Source: Cannabis sativa (taxonomy: Eukaryota > Streptophyta > Magnoliopsida > Rosales > Cannabaceae). Taken from it: 64,000 nt of DNA. Under the pieces are notes generated by a model. The model saw only the letters and a program-made list of their open reading frames with translations. It was not told the origin of the DNA and did not search any database. The stretch is from assembly GCF_029168945.1 (NCBI RefSeq), contig NC_083603.1, positions 51,842,406 to 51,906,405 of the forward strand. Direction: 5' to 3'. The position numbers and the translations under genes are program-made. This document shows, in pieces, positions 48,663 to 60,759 of the stretch (position 1 is its first letter; the number at the start of each line of letters is the position of its first letter).

Positions 48663-51014
48663 TGTAATACCCTAAGGTTAAGAAATAGATTAGCAAACCC
48701 TAACTAGTTAATTGTGTATTATTATGGAATTATATTATTATATAATTTATTATATGTTAATTAATATGATTTATGACATGTTAACACCCCGTTGAAGAGC
48801 AAGGGCATATTAGTAATTTTAACCCAAGAAGGGTAAACTAATGGATTTAATTTAATTACGTGCTTATGAACTATATTATTATATAGTATGCCTATTTGGT
48901 CCTTTTTCAGGTGTAATCTGACAAGTCGGCGCGATGTAGTCACAACTGGGTATTTCGGACCGAATCGAGTTCGGGGCCGAAATACAATTTTGGGATGATT
49001 TATTGGCATTTTATTTATATGTGATTAATCGGAAATTTATGAGAATGTGCTATATGATGAAATGACTATATTTTTGTATGGGTGTTATGTGTAAGTATGG
49101 CCATAGGGCATTTATGTAATTTTGCAATTTGGATTATGTTTGAACAAAAGGGTTTTTTGGTTGAGAAATGGATTTATTTTCTGGTTTTCTCTCTCTCAAA
49201 CTGACCCCCCTCTATTTCTCTCAATCCATTTCTAAACATTGTTGAATTTGTGAGAACTTGCTTAGATCAAGCTTGATTTCGGTGATCTTTGAGCTTGGCT
49301 TTGGTTTGAGTTTGAGGTAGCCATCTTAACTATTTTATTCTGAATTTCATGTTGCTAAAATGAGATTGAAAAATAAGTTTATTGTGTGATTATGTCGATC
49401 CATGCATGTGTGATGAAACTTGGGAATAATCTTGTTATTTTGGCATGTATGTGTTGTAAATGTGTGGAAATTGTTCCTAGTGACTAAGGAGGCATTTATG
49501 GAGTTATATTGAGATTAAAATTTGAGTTTAGATTCTTATTTTAGGGTATGTGCAAGTGAGTGATGTTGAGTTTCATTACTCTTGGTTGTTCAAGCTCTTG
49601 AAAAGGAATTTTGCTCAAGTATGGAGCTTTACTTTGAATGTTGACTAAATTTGAATTTACGGTGTTTGTATGCTGAATTTTGAGCTTTAAATGTATGTTT
49701 CTATTCTCTGTATAATTATGGATAATGCTAAATTATGTTTTGGGAGTTTGTTTAAGTTTTGGACATGATTTGATGTGTTTATGCATGGTTTTTTGAAGTT
49801 GGAATTTGGGTTATTCTGGGTTTGGAACCCAGGGGCCGCGGCCCAGCTTTTGGGCACCGTAGCCTGCCCCTATTGAAATCTTGGGTTTTAAGCCCAGTTG
49901 CCGCAGTCCCGTGTGGGGAGTGCCGCGACGCGCCCCCTTGTTTCTGTGCAGATTCGAACATGATATTCGAATATTCATAACTTGGAGATACGGACTCCGT
50001 TTCAGGAGTTCTAAATATCGTTGGAAAGCTTGTTCCGAGCTCTATGTGAATATCTATATTTTGAATGCCAATTTTATATTATGTAAAAGTGGAATTCGGG
50101 ATTAACCCTATATTTGTGAATCCCAGAATTTGTGACTAGGATTACCGGCACTTGGTCAAGAGCACCCGGGGATTTGGAATCTCCACGTTTGCGAGACATC
50201 AGGTAAGATAGTAGTTAGCACTTAAAGTTATGCGTGGTGGCGGTTATATTGGAAATGATATATGTGAGTAATTAGAAACTGGGATTAGGGTTATTACCCT
50301 AACATGAGCGGTTTAATGGCCTAGGGTTATTACCCTAGTAATTATTAATGTGTATACGCTATTCCATGTTAAATATATGTGTATAATGAAATTTAGGGTT
50401 ATGCGTTCAAGGCATAATCAAGTTGAACTCAGTAGTTAGAACCGAGATGAACCATTCTAAGGTCTTATTGTATATAGACGTGTGAGCATAACACGTAGGT
50501 CTATGCCACATAGACATAAATAGGCGTGTGAGCGTAACACACATGTTTGTGTCATACAGACATATGTGAAATGGCATTGATGGTTATGTGATATGTTAAG
50601 TATGATTATTGATATTTTATACTATCTTGCTGGACTTGGCTCACGGGTGCTCTACTGTGCTGGAAAGGGTAAATTTGTTGCTGATCACCATGAGTGCGAG
50701 TGTTGGGTGATGTATGTACATGTTCGGGCCACACTAGACCAAGCGGGTTGGGGTCTACCAGTGATAAACTTTTGTAACTCTGTTTTGCCGCTTAGGTCGG
50801 CTAGTGGAAAGACTTGTAATATTTTGTAAAATATTTTTGGGATCCCAAAATACGTAACCTTTGACTATAAAGTTAAAATTTTTACAAGTTTTATTTTCAT
50901 TCTATTTTTGTTTAAAGTTTAAAGTTTCCGCGCTTTTCTGCTTAGTAATCCCGTTTAGGGGATTAAGGTTTCGTAATCACCTTGGGTAGCGTGCCTAATT
51001 GTTAGGGTATTACA
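48663..51014 (+). repeat. Right LTR of gypsy element 1
   Basis: Begins TGTAATACCCTAAGGTTAAG and ends TTAGGGTATTACA. Compared with the left LTR it has an extra piece (about 30 bp, tcccgtgtggggagtgccg region near 49907-49930) in the GC-rich block, and many substitutions. The first bases after it, actat, complete the target duplication. Confidence 0.93.
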
Positions 51015-51019
51015 ACTAT

Positions 51020-51611
51020 AGTACACTATAAAACAATCAAAAGAACGGTTTATTATTTTTTATTAAAGAAGTAATTTTGTAAATAAAAAATTCAAAACAT
51101 TAAAATGAAAATTTTTCTATGTTGATGTACTTTTGTAATTTTTTTAAAATTTTTGATCTTTGTAAATTTTTCTTATTATTTTCCATTTATCTTTTTTTTT
51201 CTTAAAAAAAAATTCATTTGTTTCCATCTTTTCTTGTTCCTTTTTTTTTACTATTTTTTTATTTTTTCCTTATTTTTTTTATATTTTTCTTCTCTTTTTT
51301 TCTCATGATTTTATCCTTCTTATATTCACATTATTATATATTTTTAATATTATATGATTGTATTATTTTTTATTATTGTAGATTTTTAACAATCATTTTT
51401 CTACTATATATATAAAAGTAGCATTTTCTATTTATGTTGTTTTCTATTATTATTATTTTTATTTTTTAAATTAATGTTTATGTGGTTATCTAAACATTAA
51501 ATATTTTGCATATATATATATATAAATATATATAGGTAAATAATTATTTGGTATGCTTTATTTTGTCAAAATACACATTTAGTACCCTTAGTTATTATTT
51601 TTAAAAACTAC
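51020..51611. other. AT-rich, T-rich intergenic DNA
   Basis: Long T-runs dominate (51190-51300). The open frame 51218-51415 is an almost pure Phe/Leu artefact. Confidence 0.6.
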
Positions 51612-51619
51612 TATTTTAG

Positions 51620-52125
51620 TATGGCTGTACATCAGTCGGTTTAGGCAGTTTATCATATATATTTTCTAACCCAATCTAAAGTTCGGGTTGCTAAAATTTA
51701 AATGCAACCCGCCCAATTTAAAAAAAAAAATTGTAAACCGACCAACGGTTTGGGCGGTTTGGTCGGGTTAACCCGCCTAAACCGGCCAAACTTTTTTTTG
51801 GTTTCAAAGTCAATAAAAATTAAAAAGATAAATTAAAAATATCAAATTCCACCAAAGCACAACACAATATATATGACTTTGAAACTAACAATTAAGTATA
51901 TAATTTTATATAATTTTATATTTAATCATTTATGTTATATATAATAAAAACTAAAAAGTAAAAAAAAAAAAAAGTCAAAGTCGGGTTGGTCGGGTTATTC
52001 AGTTTAATTGGGCAAGTTGTAATTTTTTCGGGGTATTTCGGTTTGTAATTTTTATCGATTTTTTCGATTCGGTTTGGGCGGGTTTTTCCGTTTGGGCGAT
52101 TTACAATTTTTTTTGTACAGCCCTA
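51620..52125. mobile_element. hAT-type MITE with 8-bp target duplication
   Basis: The ends are TATGGCTGTACA and the inverse of TAGGGCTGTACA. A perfect 8-bp repeat, tattttag, flanks it (51612-51619 and 52126-52133). Subterminal regions are rich in gggcggttt and cgggttggtcggg motifs in both orientations. No coding region. Confidence 0.8.
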
Positions 52126-52141
52126 TATTTTAGTACCTTAA

Positions 52142-52384
52142 GGGCTCGTTTGGAACGCCGTATTAAGCCGTATTGTATTGTATTGTATTATATTGAATTG
52201 GATTATATATCATATTTTTATATAATACTATGTTAAACTTTAATTTATACTAAAATATTATATATTTAGGTGTCCATAAAAGTTAATACCACATATAGTT
52301 TTACATAAAAATATTGCATAAAATACAATTCAATATAATACAATACAATACAATACGACCTAATACGGCGTTCCAAACGAGCCC
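52142..52384. mobile_element. Tourist-like MITE, clean copy
   Basis: The ends GGGCTCGTTTGGAACGCCGT and its perfect inverse are flanked by TAA on both sides (52139-52141 and 52385-52387). The arms continue with gtattgtattgtatta and its inverse. A 3-bp TAA duplication with GGGC...GCCC ends fits PIF/Harbinger (Tourist) MITEs. Related copies lie at 11798-12394 and 26604-26813. Confidence 0.88.
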
Positions 52385-52800
52385 TAAGTGCATTTAAAAT
52401 TGTAAGGTTCTCAAACTATCTGTATTTTAAATATTTAAATTATTATATATCTAATTATATTTAATTAATTTATTACAAAAATATTAATAATAATAAAATA
52501 ACTTATTTAAAACTAATAATTTATAAAAATGTTTTAAGTTTTAAAATTTTGTTTCTCTCTTCCATTTTATGTTAAGACCCCACCTACCCACATGAAAACT
52601 TCAAAAATTAGACTCTTAATTTTCATCTTGCAAAATTTGGAGTTCGAAACCTTTTTATTTTTTTTTTGAATAAAAGCGTATTTAAAATAGAAGGAAAAAT
52701 TAGACCTCTCGGTTATTATAAAACAAGTTTGAAGGTATGGCTGATAGTGGAATAAAACTAAACCTCTAGTGAGCAAAAACCCAATTTGCCACATTATAGG

Positions 52801-53256
52801 CTACAAAGTTACAAGATCTACTAATATAGAAAAATTACAACTAATAAACGAGGGAGAAGAACTATTACAAAATGAGACATAGTTTTCAATTGCCCAGTGA
52901 GAATCAATCCCGTTTAGAGCATTGATAACTACTCTAGAGTCGCTCTCCACATTAGTAAACTTGGACCCAAGATCTTTCGCAACTGAAATCGCCAAACAGC
53001 AAGTCGCCGCCTCCCCATATAGAGCATCAAAAAAATTTAATCGATCCGTTTGAACCCAAACCACCCTACCAAGATGGTTCCTGGCCACAACTACCATACA
53101 CATACCATCAAGCCCCACTCCGACATCACAATTAAGCTTGATCCAATCCTGTGGGGGGTGGATTCCAAGCCTCCTTTGAGCACGGAACAAGGGAAGGGAA
53201 AAATGAAGTATGTAAATCTCATAAGAAGAGCAAATAGAGTCAATACATTTCTTCAC
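52801..53256 (-). pseudogene. LINE RNase H domain (RVT_3 type)
   Basis: Reads RLGIHPPQDWIKLNCDVGVG, MVVVARNHLGRVVW, ALYGEAATCCLAISVAKDLG and NVESDSRVVINALNG. The first catalytic D (NCD), E (GEA) and D (ESD) are present. After the stop near 52801 a further frame gives NVANWVFAH, the usual end of these proteins, so the stop is premature or the frame is shifted. Confidence 0.82.
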
Positions 53257-53307
53257 ATCAATTGGAGTAGTATTGTGTACCTTATCATTACGAATCCTCC
53301 GATGGTG

Positions 53308-53640
53308 TTAACAATAATCGAAGCATAAAGGAAGACATCCCCCCTCAGGAATGCCCCTATGTTTGAGATCCCAGTCCCACATTCGAATACCAGTATCACA
53401 AATAGGATAAATACCCCAAGGAGACATCCGCCAGAAGTAAAAGGCCACATCGCAAGTAAGAAATAAGTGCTCTAAAGATTCCTCTCCCATACCACAGAGA
53501 GGCAGCTCGTATCTTCAATATAAAATATGTTCGTGATCACAGTCCGAATAGGGAGCGCACTGGACAGGATGCTCCACCAAAGAACTTTATGTCGCTTTAG
53601 AATTCTACTGTTCTAGAGCTTGTTCTAAAGAGACGGCGCG
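53308..53640 (-). pseudogene. LINE zf-RVT region
   Basis: ESLEHLFLTCDVAFYFWRMS is the characteristic E..EHLFF.C..A...W block of the zinc-binding reverse transcriptase C-terminal region, with the conserved His and Cys. Frames change on both sides. Confidence 0.7.
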
Positions 53641-53823
53641 ACCTCACAGTGAGGAGCCCTTTCCAGCGCTTGAGCGAGATAGGTAGATTTACTCAAGAAC
53701 CGAACATTCTTCTCAAGAGTCTAAACTCACTTATCATTACCGTGACCAGAGGGAAACCCCCCTTTTAAGATAGCAGACACAGTCTCTTGATCGAAGAGGT
53801 TGTTCAACTTTGGAACATCCCAA

Positions 53824-54634
53824 TCACCGTTGGGAGCTAAGTGATGCAACTTTGCAGTGATCATTGGTGGGACCACCATTAGAATTCGGGACAAAATATT
53901 TGATATGGGGGATCCAAGGGTCCCGCCAAATTATAGTATCCCTGCCATAAACTACCAATTTATAAACACCTTTTCTTAATATCGAATTGGCTTCAACAAC
54001 ATTTTTCCAAAACCAGGAGTCTGAATCTTTGTAGCTACAGTTAAGAAACTCCTTCCCTCTAAGGTATTTTGATTCTAAAATCCTGCAGCACAGGGATTGA
54101 CTACCATTCAAAATATTCTACCCCCACTTAGCCCGAAAGGCCAAGTTCATTTCTCTGGTTTTCCTGAACCTAAGGCCCCCAAGGAAATTTGGGAAGGCAA
54201 AGCTTATCCCAAGCTTTTAAGTGCAACCCGTGGTTACCTTTCTCGAAACCCCACCAAAAAGCACGCACCAAGCCATCAACTCTGGTTGCAAGGCAATTGG
54301 AGAGCTTGGTAGTTTGCATACCATATAAAGGCAGAGACAGGCCCACAGATTTGACGAGAGTAGCACGATTCGCCTTTGACAGTGTTTTCGCTTTCCACCC
54401 CTGTAACTTCGAAGTAAGATTTTCCAAGATAAAATTGAAGTCTGTGTCCCTTTGTCTTGATCTGAATAGGGGAAGACCCAGATACTTGATGTTCCCCTCA
54501 GGCGTGTCGATCCCTAAAACTTCCTTGATCCCCCTTTTCATTCCATTGGAAGTATTCTTGCTAAAGAAGATCGAAATTTTAAGTTTATTAACTCGTTGAC
54601 CCGACTAGTCACAGAATCTCTCAAGACACTGCCA
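53824..54634 (-). pseudogene. LINE reverse transcriptase, C-terminal part
   Basis: In 5'-3' order of the element: QCLERFCD, stop, SGQRVNKLK (54634-54590), IKYLGLPLFRSRQRDTDFNF, LTSKLQGWKAKTLSKANRAT, LVKSVGLSLPLYGMQTTKL, FWWGFEKGNHGLHLKAWDKL, then a frameshift and LCCRILESKYLRG with DTIIWRDPWIP. These are the thumb and connection motifs of plant LINE reverse transcriptases. It continues the domain at 56541-57400 across the inserted LTR. Confidence 0.82.
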
Positions 54635-54639
54635 GTAAC

Positions 54640-56535
54640 TGAAGGGACTGAATGCCCTAAATAAAACTCATTTCAATATAATCAGATTTACTTATTAATA
54701 TAGATCAAAAATAACATTTAATGTTGCATGGTTCACATGATTTATTTCATGATTATATGTACATAATGTATAAATTCATCTGAAACCCTTTTCACATACT
54801 TGATCATGTTTATTGTGCCGTCAACACATTGGAAAGTAAACATGACTATGTGAATAAAGTTTCCTAGATTTATCAGACATAGGGTTTTACTGATATGATA
54901 ATCTACAACAGAGTTTACTTGCATTTGGAGAAGTGCTATGTTCTTTCCAGAGCATTGGTTAAAGTAAAGCTCAAGTTAGATGCATGGAGTATGCATCGGA
55001 AGGGACCGATATTGAACTTTGACTTAGATTTAATTAAACTTACCGTAAAATCTATTCAAGTCAATATCGCCAAGTTGATCCTAGATCAAATGTTCTTAAT
55101 CCTATTATGATTAGGCTCAATCTTGAAAGGCTATTCGTGTTCTTTGATTTGTTAGTTAAGCCTACTTTTAGGTCAGGGTGATACATACATTTTGGGAACA
55201 CGGTAGTGCAATTGAGTGGGAGCGCTATCATAAACATGGAATCTATAGCTTCTATCTGGCGAATAGTAAGCAAAGGATGATCTCCTTCGAGCTTGACCAA
55301 ACGAACATAAATGGTGGAGTACTCATTTCACATAAGCTGAAATATCATTTATACGGGGTCAAGTGTTTTAAGGAATAAATACATTGTAGGGTGTAACGGT
55401 AATTTAATCCCTTTACAGTGTAGATCATTCATATAGAGGATCAGTGATCAAATTAGGATTATAACAATGGATAACTAATGATGTGTCTATATGGTGGAAC
55501 ATATAGAGCATTCTATATACTGAGAGTGCAATTCTAAGTTCTATGCGTGGATTCAACGAAGAATTAATAAGTTAGTGAATTTTAGTGCTAAATTCTTGAT
55601 CTACTTATTGGAAGCTCGGTTATATAGACCCATGGTCCCCGCACTAGTTGAGATAATATTTCTTGTAAGACTCATATAATTGGTTTTGATTAATCAATTA
55701 TAATTCTCAAATTAGACAACGTCTATTTGTGAATTTTTCACTAAGTAAGGGCAAAATTGTAAAGAAAGAGTTTTAGGGGCATATTTGTTAATTATGATAC
55801 TTTGTATGGTTCAATTAATAAATATGATAAATGACAATATTATTTAATAATTATTTATAGTTATTAAATAGTTAGAATTGGCATTTAAATGGTTGAATTA
55901 GAAAATTGGTGTTTTTGAGAAAATCAGATGCAGAAAGCATAAAACTGTAAAATTGCAAAAAGTGAGGCCCAAATCCACTAGTATAGGGCCAGCCACTTTT
56001 GTAGGAAATTTAAACTGATATTTTCATTATTTTAATGCCAAATAATTCAAACCTAACCCTAGTGGAATGCTATAAATAGATAGTGAAGGCTTCAGGAAAA
56101 TTACACTTAAATTTTCTATTTTTCCTTCAGAGAAAAACCTGAGCCTTCTCTCTCCATATCTTTGGCCGAATCCACTCTCTTTCTCTTCCTCATTGAGATT
56201 TCGAAATTCTTAGTGTATGAGTAGTGCCCACACACAGCAAGTGATACCTCAATCATAGTGAGGAAGATCGTGAAGAAAGATCATCAGCAAAGGAGTTTCA
56301 GCATCAAAGATTCAGAGAAAGAGATCCAGGTTCAGATATTGATAATGCTCTGCTGCAGAAAGGAATCAAGGGCTAGATATCTGAACGGAAGGAGTCATTA
56401 TATTCTGCTGCACCCAATGTAAGGTAACCTAAACTTTATATGTGTTTATTTCATCGTTTTAGAAAGTTCATATTTAGGATGTTAATAAACATACTTGTGA
56501 GTAGATCTAAGATCCTGGTAAAATAATTTCCAACA
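54640..56535 (+). mobile_element. Solo LTR, Angela/BARE-like (copy 2), inserted in the LINE
   Basis: Nearly identical to copy 1 over its whole length, but the first 11 bases read tgaagggactg instead of tgttgggtttt. It ends TTTCCAACA. The flanking 5-bp duplication gtaac (54635-54639 and 56536-56540) is perfect and shows that the true left end is at 54640 despite the altered terminus. It carries the same TATA box region (ctataaatagatagtgaag, about 56071). It was inserted after the LINE, whose reverse transcriptase reads on across it. Confidence 0.88.
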
Positions 56536-56540
56536 GTAAC

Positions 56541-57400
56541 CTTTAGCTTCATTTAAGTTGGCCTTTCCAACGAGTATTAAGTCATCAGTAAAATATATAT
56601 GAGAGATAATCGGGTCGCCCCTGCTAAGCTTAATGCCCTTAATAATGCTCTTACCTAGAGCCTCCTCCAAGAGCCTAGATAACACTTCAGCAGCCCAAAT
56701 GAAAAGATACGGAGATAAGGGGTCACCCTGGCAAAGATCACCAGAGGGCTTAATAGTGCCAACCTGCCCCGCATTGAGGCAAATGTTAAGAGTGGTTGTA
56801 GTGATACACTGGGACACCCAGTTGTGAAAGTTCTGAGGTATACCATAGCAGGAAAGCACATGGTCAATAAATCTCCAGCTCAGCCTATCGTTACCTTTCA
56901 TGAGGTCAATTTTTATTGCAAAAAACCCTTCCTTGCCTTTTTTCCTGTTTAAAAAATGGATAATTTCTTACACAATCACATTGTTATCCTGTATATTTCT
57001 TCCAGGTACGAAAGAAGCTTGGGTAGTACAAATGATAGAAGGTAAAAAATGCTTAATTTTGTTTGCAATAATCTTAGATATGACCTTGTACATCACATTG
57101 CAGAGAGATATAGGCCTAAAATGGTTAGTTTGTTTTGGGTTTTGAACCTTGGGTATAAGGACAATATTCGTAGCATTAACACCCTTATGCATTTTGCCCG
57201 ACCTGAAGAAGTCAGAAACTGCATCACAAAAATCCTCCCAGACAGACTCCCAGTAGTGCTTAAAAAATAAAACTGACATTCCATCAAGTTCAAGAGCTTT
57301 ATGATTGTCCATGGCAAAGAGAGTTATACGGATTTCCTCATTAGAAGGGTCCAAGAGAAGCACCTCCTGATCCTCACATGAGATCCTCTAATGAAATAAT
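56541..57400 (-). pseudogene. LINE reverse transcriptase, N-terminal and catalytic part
   Basis: Blocks: ALELDGMSVLFFKHYW, IVLIPKVQNPKQTNHFRPIS, LCNVMYKVISKIIANKIKHF, TQASFVPGRNIQDN, then after a frame change DRLSWRFIDHVLSCYGIPQN, QGDPLSPYLFIWAAEVLSRL and the catalytic YFTDDLILVGKANLNEAKG. The DD pair is intact. The conserved PG.DG near the start reads LELDG. The solo LTR enters directly after NEAKG. Confidence 0.85.
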
Positions 57401-57960
57401 TAACTACAGCTAAAGTCCCGGCCCTGATCGGACCCAGAGAAGATCCATTGGAAAAAATCAACAAATTCATGACCAATTGACTCACGGCTAGAGATCCATT
57501 CATTATCCTTATTCAATAAACTCTCAATAGTGTTGTTCCTCCCTCTAATAGCTGCCGAGAGGAAGAAAAACTTAGAACAATTATCCCCGTCTTTAATCCA
57601 AGAAATCCTTGCCCTTTGTTTCTAGTATAAAGCTTTTCTTTCTAAAGCCTCGTTTAGAGATCTCCGAAATCTACATTCAATATCCTAATTCCGAGCACCA
57701 GGCGGTAAGCTTTGTAAAAAAAATTAAGCTGTTTCTCCATATCAATATTGGTAGTATCCAGCTTACCATATTGAGATCTACGCCAGTGAAGAAGAGAAAT
57801 CCGAGTAGCACCAAGCTTCTTGAAAACTCGAACGGGTGCCCAAGGGTGAACAACTGATTTCTAGGCATGAGCAACCACTAGCCTGCTTCTATCATCCATC
57901 ATCCAACCTTTTTCAAACTTAAAGCACTCGTTAAACTTGGTAGTCAGGCCATCAGTGTAA
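57400..57960 (-). pseudogene. LINE linker between endonuclease and reverse transcriptase
   Basis: Fragments in changing frames such as FSRSLVLLGFLFF and the region with SQWIDKG-like arrangement correspond to the poorly conserved linker of plant LINE ORF2. No motif is diagnostic by itself; assignment is by position. Confidence 0.5.
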
Positions 57961-57962
57961 AG

Positions 57963-58644
57963 TCATAGATGTCTATGATCAGAATTACAAGTCTGGGTAA
58001 AGCAAAAAGCTGCTCTCAGAAATAAATTAAGCAATTCCTCGTTGGCTAAACCCTTATCCAGCGCCAATTTAACATGGTTCCTCCCAGAACAGTGACTATC
58101 CCAGGTAAACTTATCGTCCTGAATAGGCATATTAATAAGCCTCCGAGCATCCACAAGACTTGAGATGAAAGGAATTAATAGGTACTTTCCAGACGATCCT
58201 TCTCTTTCTGAAGCACTAAGAACAAAATTAGTATCACTAAATATCAACCACGGGCCACCAAATCTATCTCCAATCTTCATTAGCTCAACCCAAAAAATCT
58301 TCTTGGCATAGCAATAGGGGCCATAAACACAAGAGAGAAGCCAAGGGTGGGACGGAGGATCCGAGTAAACAAGACCAAATATATGATTACAAGAACAGGA
58401 AACACACTCAAAACTAAAACCATTTCTTCCAGGCCAAGATGTTATCACCAGCAGCACCCAGACCCGGCACATAAATATTAAAATAAAAGTGGAGAGATTT
58501 GAGTATACGTACCAGCAGAGCGGCATCCACTTTGAGCTCAGATAGAAAGACAAAATCTGGGGACCGCAATATGACTAGGGACTTAAACTCACGAACTGTA
58601 GAGGTCTGCCCTGACCCTCTACAGTTCCAAGCAAGGCCTCTCAT
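57963..58644 (-). pseudogene. LINE endonuclease (AP/exo-endo-phosphatase type)
   Basis: ORF2 starts MRGLAWNCRGSGQTSTVREF, the N-x-RG motif of L1 endonucleases, then FVFLSELKVD (catalytic E). After a frameshift come SCVYGPYCYAKKIFWVELMK, GGPWLIFSDTNFVLSASERE (the usual GD.N is SDTN), DDKFTWDSHCSGRNHVKLAL and NSDHRHL (conserved SDH). The Gly-to-Ser change before the catalytic Asp and the frameshift make it inactive. Confidence 0.85.
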
Positions 58645-59603
58645 GGCTCACGTGGAGGAGTTCTGACAATCTCCTCCATAGGGTTATGAGAGTAAACAGA
58701 CACACTAGAGCCAGAGTCCTCAATCAAAAAAGATCCAATCAGCGGGTTCTTTAAATTACCATCAATAAGACTCAAGGATTCTGAGTTATCTTCTGAGGGT
58801 TCTTCAAAGGCCATCTTGGACATTTGATCCTTCTCCTTAGAGTCCCATGGGAAATCACAAATAACACAGGGATGCATCCGAAAAATCTTCGGAGGTCTTT
58901 CACTAAAAGAGGAAGAGGCCTCATTTAATTTTTATTTCTTGAAAGGAGTAGTTCTTCCATTGATTTCAGAAGTTGGCTTGACACAAATATCTCCTCCGAA
59001 GGCCCGAGTCTCATACAAATCCAAGTTCCCAAATTTTTTTAGTTCTTGTAGGAGTGTTTCTTGAGCTTGGAGAAATTAGATAAAGCTCTATTCTCATCTT
59101 GAAGAACTTGGGCCTCCTGACCACAAACAATGTTGCTCTCAGGCTCATTAATATTAGATCTCTTAATCCGTTTCTCCAAGTGCACGTGTTCACGAGCCAT
59201 ATCAGGCCCACCCACAAATTGAATATCCTCCACACGCCCAAGGCCCACAGGATCCAAATCTTGCTTCTTGCCCAATTGTTACACTCTCTCGGGCCCATCA
59301 TTAACCAACAATACATGACTTGGCCCTGCTGAGAAAGAACCGACCCAATAAGTCCAGGCCCTATATCCTTACTTTTGTCAATATATCCACTCACATTTGA
59401 ATCCAATTACTCATTCAACACACGGTCAGAGGGCTTTGTCTTCTCCAAAATAGGTAAAACAGCAGGAGACTTTTCTTCAATAGGACAGCTAGCATCAACT
59501 CCATTACCAGAAGCAGTAATGGCCAAAACACGAGAAGCAGGCCTCAGCTTGGGTCTCCAAAAAGTATTCTGACCTTTACCCTACCCAATGAGCGTTCGAG
59601 AGG
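58645..59603 (-). pseudogene. LINE ORF1 C-terminal, low-complexity part
   Basis: Polar, variable sequence between the zinc knuckle and ORF2, in several frames (for instance FEEPSEDNSESLSLIDGNLK and DPVGLGRVEDIQFVGGPDMA). This region is poorly conserved in plant LINEs; assignment is by position and orientation. Confidence 0.55.
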
Positions 59604-60540
59604 TCACCATCCTCCCACGGTTTGAACCCTAAGTCTGCTTAGAGATTGAACGCAAGGATCCATCACCCACCTCGACCCTAACCGCCGGTGAGACACGAGG
59701 GAGTTTGTGCATGATGCGCGGAGACACAGTCGACGCCTCACAATGAGAAACGACTTTGGCACTAGTAAAAACATCACAATACGATGAAGCAGGGGAAATC
59801 CAGTGTCCGTATAGGGGAAAAGGGACGCCATCACCATTTTCCACTGTTACCGGAGATGTTAAAGTACAACCACGACGTTGATGGCCCAAACAACTGCAAT
59901 TATAGTAGAAGATGCCAATTTTTTTCAAACTTAAACTGAAGCCATCGTTTATTGCCTGAAATTAAATCAAAGAAGTACCCCGAAGCAAGCGGTTTATCAA
60001 GTTTGATATCAACTACTCTGAGAAACTTGTTCCACGTTGCTAGTTTATCTTCCTCCAGGTCCACTTTCACCGCCTTTCCAGCAAGGCCACCCAAGAGATT
60101 TCCATTACCAATGGAGAATTATTCACGAGGGAGATTATGTATTTGCATCCACAGTCTTAAAGATACAAACGAGACATGTCCTGAAATGCTTGGAGTCCAA
60201 ACCTGGAGGACAAGAGTATAGCCTCTAATGCACCAAGGGCCATTCTCCAGTGCCCAACATCTATCCTCATCACTATTGAACCCAAACTTGAAACAGTTAG
60301 AGAGTAAAAAGTCATTAGCCAAAAGTACCACAGACACTGTTTTTGTTTTTTTTTCCAGATTTTTGCCACAAACTCAGAGACCGTGGCTTCATCCACAGGC
60401 ATGGAGCCACCACCTTACCATAGAAGCAAAGTGAAGACAGAGCTTTAAGAGAAGAGGCACACGGGGACAAGGAAACCGATGCCTCAAAGCCAGAAAAGCA
60501 CTTGCCTTTAAGAGGGGAGTTGGTAGCATTTACTAACTCC
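59604..60540 (-). pseudogene. LINE ORF1 (DUF4283 and zinc knuckle)
   Basis: The DUF4283 core reads VVLLANDFLLSNCFKFGFNS, DEDRCWALENGPWCIRGYTL, VLQVWTPSI and LWMQIHNLPRE. It is followed by GGLAGKAVKVDLEEDKLATW, NKFLRVVDIKLDKPLASGYF and a knuckle YYNCSCLGHQRRGC whose first cysteine position is tyrosine. Frames shift between these blocks. ORF1 proteins of this kind bind nucleic acid in the LINE ribonucleoprotein. Confidence 0.82.
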
Positions 60541-60759
60541 ATAACCAACCCAACCGGAAGGGAGAAAAAATACACCAACCACTTCCAAAAAAAAACACAC
60601 AGACACAACAATAAACACACCAAAGACAAAGCAAAAAGACCACCCCACCCACACTGTAACACGACACAGAGAAAATAAAGGAAAACACATCAATAAGACA
60701 CAAAAAATGAAGGGAAAAGAGAGTATCACAAGAGACAGAGAAAGATAGAAAGCACAAAG

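Noticed and set aside
51218..51415. Membrane-protein-like open frame rich in Phe, Leu and Ile
   Set aside because: It is a translation of T-rich low-complexity DNA with no conserved residues.
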